The notes under the pieces: model-generated
The model's database searches: none
Told to the model about the DNA's origin: nothing
Seen by the model: the letters and a program-made list of their open reading frames with translations, nothing else
Assembly: GCF_020521235.1 (NCBI RefSeq)
Contig: NZ_BLAY01000073.1
Span: forward strand, 1-47,129
Reading direction: 5' to 3'
Source of the DNA: Microseira wollei NIES-4236
Lineage (GTDB): Bacteria > Cyanobacteriota > Cyanobacteriia > Cyanobacteriales > Aerosakkonemataceae
DNA length: 47,129 nucleotides
Made by a program: the position numbers and the translations under genes
Shown here: positions 22,707-29,729 of the stretch, one piece after another
How positions within the stretch are numbered: the first letter of the stretch is position 1
How the letters are laid out: every line of letters starts with the position of its first letter

Positions 22707-24920
22707 ATTCGTCAACCAAGATTTAAACATTGCTTCCATATAGAAGTAGTAGAACCAGAAGGCGTCTTTTTGCTCTGGGAGCAAGAACCCATCTTTTTAA
22801 CCGGCAAAATCTATCAAAAATTAGCTTTTTTGCTGGATGGTTCTCGCACCGTAGAAGAGTTGGTGCATTTGCTGGCAGATGCGGCATCAGCACCGGAAGT
22901 TTACTATGCTTTGATGCGATTAGAACAGAAGGGATATATTGTTGAAAACGATAACAGTATATCTCCTGAAGCAGCCACTTTTTGGGAAAGCTTGCCCATA
23001 GATGCTCGGTCAGTATCTTATTTGCAATCAACTGGTGAAGTAACGGTAACAACCTTTGGTAATATTCCCACTGAATTATTTGTATCGAGTTTAGAATCGC
23101 TGAATCTGCGGGTAAATCAGCAGGGAAAATATCAGGTTGTGTTAACAGATGATTACCTGCGCGATGAATTGGCTAGTTTTAATCAGAAAGCACTCGAATT
23201 ACAGCAGCCTTGGATGTTAGTTAAACCTGTGGGAACGGTGGTATGGATTGGGCCGATTTTCCACCCCGGAAAAACAGGTTGTTGGGAATGTTTAGCGCAA
23301 CGCTTAAGGGCAAATCGTCCTGTTGATGCGTTTATCCATCAAAGAAAAGGAAAACCATCTTTTTTTCCTACTGCCAAAGCCGCGTTACCTTCTACTCTCC
23401 AAACTGCATTTGGTTTAGCTGCTACAGAAGTAGCGAAATGGATTGCACAACCAGAAAGTCAACAGCTAGAAACTCAGGTAGTGACACTGAATCTCAGGTC
23501 GCTGGAAATGCTTTCTCATCAGTTAGTTCGGCGTCCGCAATGTTGCAGTTGCGGTCAACCTGAATTATACGCTCCTACTCGCTCTCCCATCGCGATCAAT
23601 TTACAAAGTCGTCCCAAAGTTTTTGTCGAAGATGGCGGCTATCGCAGCGTTACCCCAGAAGAAACCTTGGCAGAATACGGACATCATATCAGTCCGATTA
23701 CCGGAGTAGTGCGAACACTCAATCGCCTTTCTCCCCCCACCCACCGCTGGAATCACACATATATAGCTGGACACAACTTCGGTCTAATGTTCGACGACCT
23801 TTATTTTCTGCGCCAAACAGTCAGGGGTCGCAGCGGCGGTAAAGGTAAAACCGCAGACCAAGCAAAAGCCAGCGGTTTGTGCGAAGCAATAGAACGCTAT
23901 TCTGGCACATTTCAAGGCGATGAAATCCGCATTCGCGCTACTTATCAAGACTTAGGCGACACAGCTATTCATCCCCATACCTGCCTAAATTTTAGCTCAA
24001 AACAATATCAAAATCGACATGTTTGGAATGCTCATTGTCCCCCGCATCAAAAAATACCAGAACCCTTCGATACCTCACGGCTAATTGACTGGACTCCCAT
24101 TTGGTCTTTAACAGATCAAACCTTTAAGTATCTGCCTACAGCTTATTGCTATTACGGATATCCTCGCTCTCAAAGTCCCGATTGCTGGGCAGACTCCAAC
24201 GGTGCCGCAGCCGGAAATAATATAGAAGAAGCTATTCTGCAAGGCTTTCTGGAATTAGTAGAGCGGGATAGCGTTTGTTTGTGGTGGTACAATCGCTTGC
24301 AAAGACCCGGTGTAAATTTAGCCAGTTTTGATGACCCATATATTCTGGGATTACAGGAATATTACCGCACAATTGAACGCCTGATTTGGGTTCTTGATGT
24401 CACCAGCGATTTTGGCATTCCCACTTTTGTCGCTATTTCTAGCACTTTCGAGCGAAAAGTCAGCCAGCTATTGTTTGGCTTTGGCGCGCATTTCGATGCC
24501 AAAATAGCAATTACGAGAGCCTTAACTGAAGTTAATCAATCACTTCCTCCAGTTTTAACAGCACGGGAGGCAAACCATAATGAATTGGATCAAACTACTA
24601 TTGAAGATTGTCCCTATTTGCTTCCCGATCCTACCCTACCTGAAAAAATTTCCTCTGACTATCCCCAGTTTTGGCATGAAGATTTACGCGATGACGTTTT
24701 AACTTGCCAAAAAATGAGCGAAAAAAAAGGAATGTCTATGCTAGTGCTGGATCAAACTCGTCCCGATATCAATTTAAATGTAGTAAAAGTGATTGTTCCT
24801 GGAATGCGCCATTATTGGCGGAGATTGGCTCCTGGACGACTTTACAACGTACCCGTGCAGTTAGGATGGCTCTCAGAACCACTACCAGAAGAAAATCTAA
24901 ATCACCAGTCAATTTTTTAA
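22704..24920 (+). CDS. TOMM cyclodehydratase: leader-docking E1-like domain fused to YcaO
   Basis: The 738-residue enzyme would bind the NHLP leader and, using ATP, cyclise Cys (or Ser/Thr) of the core to azolines. Residues 1-85 look like an RRE-type docking domain (FHIEVVEPEGVFLLWEQEPI). Residues to about 290 are E1/ThiF-like with two CxxC pairs (GCWECL and CCSCG) for a structural zinc. From about 300 on is the YcaO domain: GKGKTADQAKASGLCEAIER, then NIEEAILQGFLELVERDSVC, with the Glu and Arg residues that bind Mg-ATP. The C terminus is Pro-rich (VPVQLGWLSEPLPEENL). The start codon lies at the end of a mobile repeat. SagB follows after 12 bases. Confidence 0.93.
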   Translation: MIRQPRFKHCFHIEVVEPEGVFLLWEQEPIFLTGKIYQKLAFLLDGSRTVEELVHLLADAASAPEVYYALMRLEQKGYIVENDNSISPEAATFWESLPIDARSVSYLQSTGEVTVTTFGNIPTELFVSSLESLNLRVNQQGKYQVVLTDDYLRDELASFNQKALELQQPWMLVKPVGTVVWIGPIFHPGKTGCWECLAQRLRANRPVDAFIHQRKGKPSFFPTAKAALPSTLQTAFGLAATEVAKWIAQPESQQLETQVVTLNLRSLEMLSHQLVRRPQCCSCGQPELYAPTRSPIAINLQSRPKVFVEDGGYRSVTPEETLAEYGHHISPITGVVRTLNRLSPPTHRWNHTYIAGHNFGLMFDDLYFLRQTVRGRSGGKGKTADQAKASGLCEAIERYSGTFQGDEIRIRATYQDLGDTAIHPHTCLNFSSKQYQNRHVWNAHCPPHQKIPEPFDTSRLIDWTPIWSLTDQTFKYLPTAYCYYGYPRSQSPDCWADSNGAAAGNNIEEAILQGFLELVERDSVCLWWYNRLQRPGVNLASFDDPYILGLQEYYRTIERLIWVLDVTSDFGIPTFVAISSTFERKVSQLLFGFGAHFDAKIAITRALTEVNQSLPPVLTAREANHNELDQTTIEDCPYLLPDPTLPEKISSDYPQFWHEDLRDDVLTCQKMSEKKGMSMLVLDQTRPDINLNVVKVIVPGMRHYWRRLAPGRLYNVPVQLGWLSEPLPEENLNHQSIF

Positions 24921-24932
24921 TATATCAATCAA

Positions 24933-26357
24933 ATGTCTGAAACTTCTATACTTTCTTTTTTACCTGGCATATCCCTAGAACAGCAAAATCAGGAATGGGT
25001 ACTTCACTATCAAACAACTACCCACTCCAAAAACACGATTTCTTTGCCCAATTGTTCCCAGGGAACATTGAAGGCTTGGCAAGTACTGTGCAAAGATGGA
25101 GATACGCGAGAACAATTGAGTTCTCTAGTTCAAGAAACTGATGGGTTGTCCAATCTAGCTGAATTTTATTATTATCTCGCACAATTTGAACGCCTTGGCC
25201 TGATCTGTCAAACTATCTATGCAGATGGAACGCCGATAGCGAAAGTGGTTCCCCTTGCACCTGCACCCGCATTGGCAATTGGGGAGGTTTCTGCCGAACG
25301 GTCTTATGTTTTGTCGCGGTTTGCTTATTTACATCGCCAGAACAGTCAAATAGTGCTGGAATCACCCCTATCTAAGGTGCAGTTGGTAATACCTGATTGG
25401 CGGGGAGGCGCTATTTTAGCCGAACTTAACCAACCATGCTCTTACTCTCAGCTATGCCAAAAAATATCTGGCATTTCAGCAAATGCCGTGCAACAATTCC
25501 TCAATTTGCTTGATGCTGCCAAGATGCTTTCAGAAGTTAAAATCGAGGGGGAAATTGCCGAAGATAAACAGGATGCTCTTGTGCAATGGGAATTTCACGA
25601 TTTACTGTTCCACAGTAAGGTGAGAACCGGAAGACATCGCCAACCTGTGGGGAGAACCTATCGCTTTTTGGACAAAATTACCCAACTTCCTGCTATTAAA
25701 AGCCAGGTGACAGACAGTATTATTTCCCTATATCGACCGGATATTGAAGCGCTCAAAAAAAATGATTTACCTTTTACTCGCGTTTTAGAAGAGAGAAAAT
25801 CAATTCGCCATTATGGCAACCAACCAATAAGCGATCGCCAACTGGGAGAATTTCTTTACCGTTCCCTCAGAGTTAGAAACATCCTCAAAACAGAAACAGA
25901 AGAACTGAGTAATCGACCATATCCCAGTGCCGGAGCTTGCTACGAATTAGAAGTTTATACAGCAATTAATTGTTGCGATAATATTCCCTCTGGTTTGTAT
26001 CATTACAATCCTCAAAAACATCAACTTTTTTTAGTTTCTCCTAGAACTTCTCAAGTGGAAGCTTTACTAGAGGAAGCCGCGCAAAATAATCCTGAGAGGC
26101 AAACTCCTCAAATTCTAATTATTTTAGCGGCTCGATTTCCCAGAATTACCTGGTATTACGAATCCATCGCCTATGCTAGCATTCTGAAAAATGTGGGTGC
26201 TGTATTTCAGACTATGTATCTGGTGGCAACTAGCCTCGACTTAGCCGCTTGCGGTATTGGTTGTGGCAACGCCGACTTATTTGCCGCTGCCGTAGGATGT
26301 GACTACTATGCTGAGTCCTCTGTTGGCGAATTCGCTCTATGTAGCAAGCAGTCTTAA
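24933..26357 (+). CDS. SagB-type FMN-dependent azoline dehydrogenase
   Basis: The 474-residue protein would oxidise azolines to thiazoles or oxazoles with FMN. The C-terminal nitroreductase-fold domain (from about 270) shows LEERKSIRHYGNQPISDRQL, RPYPSAGACYELEVY, SGLYHYNP and a late ILKNVGAVFQTMYLVATSLD then GIGCGNAD. The N-terminal 240 residues have two winged-helix-like segments, likely leader or partner contacts. It starts 12 bases after the YcaO stop and is probably co-transcribed. No transporter, protease or tailoring gene follows within 3 kb, so export must use genes elsewhere, or the pathway is incomplete. Confidence 0.92.
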   Translation: MSETSILSFLPGISLEQQNQEWVLHYQTTTHSKNTISLPNCSQGTLKAWQVLCKDGDTREQLSSLVQETDGLSNLAEFYYYLAQFERLGLICQTIYADGTPIAKVVPLAPAPALAIGEVSAERSYVLSRFAYLHRQNSQIVLESPLSKVQLVIPDWRGGAILAELNQPCSYSQLCQKISGISANAVQQFLNLLDAAKMLSEVKIEGEIAEDKQDALVQWEFHDLLFHSKVRTGRHRQPVGRTYRFLDKITQLPAIKSQVTDSIISLYRPDIEALKKNDLPFTRVLEERKSIRHYGNQPISDRQLGEFLYRSLRVRNILKTETEELSNRPYPSAGACYELEVYTAINCCDNIPSGLYHYNPQKHQLFLVSPRTSQVEALLEEAAQNNPERQTPQILIILAARFPRITWYYESIAYASILKNVGAVFQTMYLVATSLDLAACGIGCGNADLFAAAVGCDYYAESSVGEFALCSKQS

Positions 26358-26412
26358 AAACGCTGTCCTGGCGCTGCTCCACAACTCTTGCAATCAGGAC
26401 TCACCCAACTGT

Positions 26413-26592
26413 CATATGATGTCCGCCAAATCATATCATGTCCGGGTAATGACTTACGATTAAGCGCCGATTTGAAGCCACCAATGATATCATGTCCGGT
26501 TAATTACTTGTAATAAAAACTTCGACCCTTCCTTAGCGTCCTTAGCGTCTGGGCGTCAGCCCTAATTATCAGCGTTCAACCGGACACGATAT
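26413..26592. repeat. Cluster of ATATCATGTCCGG motifs
   Basis: CATATGATGTCCG, CATATCATGTCCGGGTAAT, GATATCATGTCCGGTTAATTAC and CAACCGGACACGATATCAC occur within 180 bases. They are the outer ends of the nested elements at 20784, 21041, 22566 and 28737 and probably mark degenerate copies. Confidence 0.75.
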
Positions 26593-26990
26593 CACCTACT
26601 ATCGCCAGAGTTTGATTCGGCAGGTTTCTCATCCACAGGCGAGTAATCAGCGCAATTGCTCGCTTCTTTGGTGAGGACTGTACCAGGATGTACCGCACAT
26701 TTCAGATAAAAGTTACCCGAAAAGTATAGACAGTTCTTACAGGGAACTTGATTTGAAGGTTTTATTTTAAAACCCAAAGGTTTTGGTAGATCTACTCTAA
26801 TTTTTGACACCATCAAACAAGCTGCTGCTACAATCGCGATAAAGCTAACGGAACTAAAGGTCAGAACTACATCGTATATTATAGGCAGATTGAGTTGGGT
26901 ATCGCTCGGTTGAGCTTCGCTTTGAGTCGTTTGGTTTAAATCAATTTCTCTTAAACTTGTATATTGTTTTGGCAGTTGAGCGACATACAT
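26592..26990 (-). CDS. Small membrane-anchored Cys-rich protein
   Basis: The 132-residue product has a transmembrane helix at about residues 42-62 (VLTFSSVSFIAIVAAACLMV). A cytosolic-type Cys/His module follows: CKNCLYFSGNFYLKCAVHPG and NCADYSP. The CxxC, Cys, His and Cys pattern suggests a metal site. The function is not known to me. The module is duplicated at 13031-13297 without the membrane helix. Here the C terminus (ESNSGDSR) is the undisturbed form. Start ATG 26990. Confidence 0.6.
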   Translation of the reverse strand: MYVAQLPKQYTSLREIDLNQTTQSEAQPSDTQLNLPIIYDVVLTFSSVSFIAIVAAACLMVSKIRVDLPKPLGFKIKPSNQVPCKNCLYFSGNFYLKCAVHPGTVLTKEASNCADYSPVDEKPAESNSGDSR

Positions 26991-27003
26991 ATGTTTTACC
27001 TTG

Positions 27004-27117
27004 CTAACAACGATTTTGCAGCCTCGCCATCGAACGCGCCGATATTTCCTTCAACAACGCCTTAAATTGGGCGATCGAAGGTTGCTGTAGTTCGAGCAAG
27101 CGGTGATAGAGCCTTAC
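27004..27117 (-). pseudogene. Possible 3' remnant of an unknown gene
   Basis: A 37-codon open frame ends with RLYHRLLELQQPSIAQFKAL, then LKEISARSMARLQNRC and TAG. It looks like the helical C terminus of a protein, but a stop lies directly upstream and no start is present. I do not recognise the family. Confidence 0.3.
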
Positions 27118-27261
27118 TTATACGTGTAGCAAAATTAAAATTTTTCTATATCTACCAAGAGGTTCAATTATTAATCGAGTTATACACCAAAAGAAATAGG
27201 AGCGTAACCTGCATACGCTCCTTGGTTAATAGCTGGGTGAACTGGGTTGAATTAGTACTAA

Positions 27262-27377
27262 ATCATTGCTAGTTATCTCTCTGGGAGCGGCTAATGGCTA
27301 ATGGCTAATCGAGCGAGCGGGAAAATTTCTATATTAGCAATTAGCAATTAGCAATTAGCAATTAGCAACTTGCGTTA
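27262..27377. repeat. STRR element (copy C, left end degenerate)
   Basis: TTGCTAGTTATCTCTCTGGG, then GCTAATG heptamers, a spacer, about five TTAGCAA units and TAGCAACTTGCGTTA. The right end abuts the stop of the NYN-domain gene. Confidence 0.8.
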
Positions 27378-28058
27378 CTACAGGGGAGAATTAGACAGTG
27401 GTCGATAAATATAACTAGGAGTACCGGGTTTTTGAATCGATTCTTTTATGCTATCGAGGTCAATGTAGCAATCAGCGACATTGATTAAATGGTCGTTGGT
27501 CATTGACCGCAAACTGACGACTTCGACTCGCACTCCCTTGTAGCTAACGGCGTTGACGGCGTAGGCGAGGTCGCCATCTCCGCTGACTAAAACCGCTGTA
27601 TCGTAAGATCCGGCTAAAGTCATCATATCAACGGCAATTTCTACATCCAGATTGGCTTTTTTGGAGCCATCGGGGAGTTGGACGAGTTCTTTGGTGACGA
27701 CGCGGTAACCGTTGCGACGCATCCACAGCAGAAAACCTTGTTGTTTTTCATTGGTGCGATCTACTCCGGTGTAGAAGAAAGCGCGTAACAACTTAGAACC
27801 AGCAGTTAAGCGTACCAGTAGTTTTGTATAGTCTATTTCTATGCCAAGTTGCAAAGCTGCATAAAATAAGTTTGCCCCATCTATAAAAATAGCTACTCGA
27901 CCGCGATTTAAGCGATCGCATATCGAACCTTCCCCACACCCCTCTGTCATTTCCATCTCTTCACTTCCTTTGACACTCGGTTTGGCAAGTTTTTGCCCTT
28001 GGTAAAGCGCTTGTGGCCTTACTGCGCGATCGTGACCGTTTTCTTTAGCAAGAGTCAT
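27378..28058 (-). CDS. LabA-like NYN-domain protein
   Basis: The 226-residue protein has a PIN-like NYN fold: VAIFIDGANLFYAALQLGI, FYTGVD, KKANLDVEIAVDM, DTAVLVSGDGDLAYAVNAV and GVRVEVVSLRS. The acidic residues in FIDGAN, NLDVE and SGDGDL are the presumed metal ligands. LabA of Synechococcus is linked to circadian output repression; other members may be RNA nucleases. Length fits the LabA/DUF88 group. GTATCA-ATG at 28058, with AGAGGT just upstream, is preferred over 28136, whose extra N terminus is hydrophobic. It stands alone, with repeats on both sides. Confidence 0.85.
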   Translation of the reverse strand: MTLAKENGHDRAVRPQALYQGQKLAKPSVKGSEEMEMTEGCGEGSICDRLNRGRVAIFIDGANLFYAALQLGIEIDYTKLLVRLTAGSKLLRAFFYTGVDRTNEKQQGFLLWMRRNGYRVVTKELVQLPDGSKKANLDVEIAVDMMTLAGSYDTAVLVSGDGDLAYAVNAVSYKGVRVEVVSLRSMTNDHLINVADCYIDLDSIKESIQKPGTPSYIYRPLSNSPL

Positions 28059-28313
28059 TGATACCTCTGGATTTAAATTTTGCAAGTTTATTAGTAAAAT
28101 CAGGATTTTATAGATCTGTACCAGCCATGGCGGCACAGATGACTATAAATGGACTAAACCCCTATCATACCAAGTGTTTTCCCAAAGCGATCGCTTTTAA
28201 GTTAAGAAACAATCACAATTTCCTGTAACCTTGTAGCTGTAATGGTTTGACGCCAGTTTCTCCATATTGAATTGTTTCTAATATCATGTCCTTAGGTAGC
28301 GGTAGTGTATGGA

Positions 28314-28418
28314 TGGCTAATTGCTAATTGCTAATTGCAAGCTTGTCAATTGCCTCCAGAGCAGCCATTAGCGATTAGCTATTAGCAGTTACACAACCGT
28401 TGCTATTGGACATGATAT
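28314..28418. repeat. STRR-bearing dispersed repeat (second copy)
   Basis: Near-identical to 10452-10560, with AAGCTTG replacing a few bases and TGCTATT for TGCGAAG. It ends in GGACATGATAT; the junction creates TATAAT at 28416-28421. Confidence 0.85.
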
Positions 28419-28427
28419 AATAAGGAA

Positions 28428-28505
28428 AGAGACTCCAACTGGGGCAGAGATCAGCTCCCTCGCTCTGTTGGAGTCCCGCTTTCGGTGCAAATCGAAAGCC
28501 TTTTT
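28428..28505 (+). ncRNA. Candidate small RNA with two hairpins and a terminator
   Basis: About 78 bases follow a TATAAT box (28416-28421). A first stem pairs GACTCCAAC (28431-28439) with GTTGGAGTC (28467-28475), with an inner AGAG/CTCT pairing. A second stem, GCTTTCG/CGAAAGC (28478-28499), is followed by C and five T. No clear -35 box. No known family is recognised and there is no gene just upstream that would need the terminator. Confidence 0.45.
28478..28505 (+). terminator. Intrinsic terminator of the candidate small RNA
   Basis: A 7-bp stem, GCTTTCG/CGAAAGC, an 8-base loop and then CTTTTT. Confidence 0.65.
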
Positions 28506-28531
28506 GGGATTAATTTGTGCGATTCACCAAC

Positions 28532-28632
28532 AGGACTTACGCAAAGAAACCGGGTTTTTATGAAAAATCGTCGCTTTGGAGCTAGAGATTTACGCAGAAA
28601 CAAAGGTGATAGGTTCGTCGTGGGTAAGTCCT
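28532..28632. repeat. MITE-like AGGACTTACGCA element
   Basis: It begins AGGACTTACGCAAAGAAACC and ends GGGTAAGTCCT after GGTGATAGGTTCGTC. About 101 bp, most similar to the copy at 38089. Confidence 0.85.
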
Positions 28633-28736
28633 GACCAAAAAAGGCGGAAATTTTGATGCCTGGGGCACGAATAGCCAACGAGACGCTCTGTGCCAGAAAA
28701 AAAGGTATTTTTGTTTGAATTCTCTGGATTTTTTAG

Positions 28737-28861
28737 ATCATGTCTTTTGGTATCCTGTCGGTTGGGGGCACGGCATGTTTAATATAATTGGGTTTTTTAA
28801 GATATTGTAGATGCCGTGCCCCTACCCCCAATTACGGGTAATCGACCGAACACGATATTAT
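28737..28861. repeat. Nested inverted-repeat element, GGGGCACGGCAT type
   Basis: Inner hairpin GGGGGCACGGCATG...GATGCCGTGCCCC and right end GGGTAATCGACCG then AACACGATATTA, as in 21041-21190. The left end (ATCATGTC) is degenerate. The inner hairpin is the same one that is tandemly repeated at 1-506. Confidence 0.8.
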
Positions 28862-29001
28862 CGGCGGGGCAAACCCTCTGCCTTTTCCCCCTGTCTCTTA
28901 ACGAAAAAATTAGATTCCTCCTAGTTAATTACACTCTCACCGCCTCGACAGAACAACGACGCCAACCGAATCAAGCAGATTTGTACTCACAAACTCCCAG
29001 C

Positions 29002-29226
29002 TTAAGCGATTTGTAATTTGCTAGATTTGGCTTGAGCTGCCTGGTAAATCTCGTGGACTTGACGCTTAACGCGACCATTTTCTATCGCTTGCTGTAATAG
29101 CATCAGCGCTTCTATGTCGTAGGAATTTAAACGGGTATCAAAAAGTTTGCGGATTTGAGCTTCAGTGTCCATCGATAAATAGCCAGCTTTTAGAGTTTCG
29201 TGGACTAAATGATAAATTGAGTGCAT
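29002..29226 (-). CDS. Small conserved hypothetical protein
   Basis: The 74-residue helical protein begins MHSIYHLVHETLKAGYLSMD and contains RKLFDTRLNSYDIEALMLLQ. I recognise it as a cyanobacterial conserved-hypothetical type with no known function. ATG 29226 is preferred because AAAGGAG lies about seven bases upstream; an in-frame TTG at 29232 is less likely. No partner gene is obvious. Confidence 0.75.
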   Translation of the reverse strand: MHSIYHLVHETLKAGYLSMDTEAQIRKLFDTRLNSYDIEALMLLQQAIENGRVKRQVHEIYQAAQAKSSKLQIA

Positions 29227-29348
29227 AACCAACTCCTTTAACCCCAGTCATTAACTGAACTCTACTTGACTAATTAGGTTAAAGCTAAAAAATGCAGAAC
29301 TTGTGCAGATGATACTCGCTAAATGTTAAAAAATATAAAAGAACTGGC

Positions 29349-29729
29349 TCACGGCTGCCAGCCGAGGACTGCGACAACTTGAGCGGATAACTGCATTGCC
29401 TTGAAGGGTTTGGTAATAATACCCGCGACGCCGAGTGAGGCAAAGCGGCGTTGATCCGCAGCTTGTGCCTTAGCGGTCATTAAAATGACGGGGATAGACT
29501 CGGTGGCAGGATTCGCTTGCAACGCTTGCCAAGTGGCGATCCCATCCATTTCGGGCATCATCACATCGAGGAGGATGGCATCGGGTTGTTGCGCGATCGC
29601 TTGATCTAACCCTTCCCTACCCGAAGCGGCGGTTAAGACTTGCCACCCGGCGACGGTTTTGAGCGCCAGTTCCGCCACTGCCCGGATATCGTATTCATCA
29701 TCGACAATTAGAATGCGTTTGGCGCTCAC
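29349..29729 (-). CDS. Single-domain response regulator (CheY-like)
   Basis: The 126-residue receiver has the acidic pair VDDEYD, the phosphoacceptor in AILLDVMMPEMDG, the switch Thr in LMTAKAQ and the conserved Lys in TKPF. It starts with GTG, which overlaps the stop of the hybrid kinase in GTGA, so the two are translationally coupled. It is probably a phosphotransfer partner of that kinase. Confidence 0.9.
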   Translation of the reverse strand: MSAKRILIVDDEYDIRAVAELALKTVAGWQVLTAASGREGLDQAIAQQPDAILLDVMMPEMDGIATWQALQANPATESIPVILMTAKAQAADQRRFASLGVAGIITKPFKAMQLSAQVVAVLGWQP

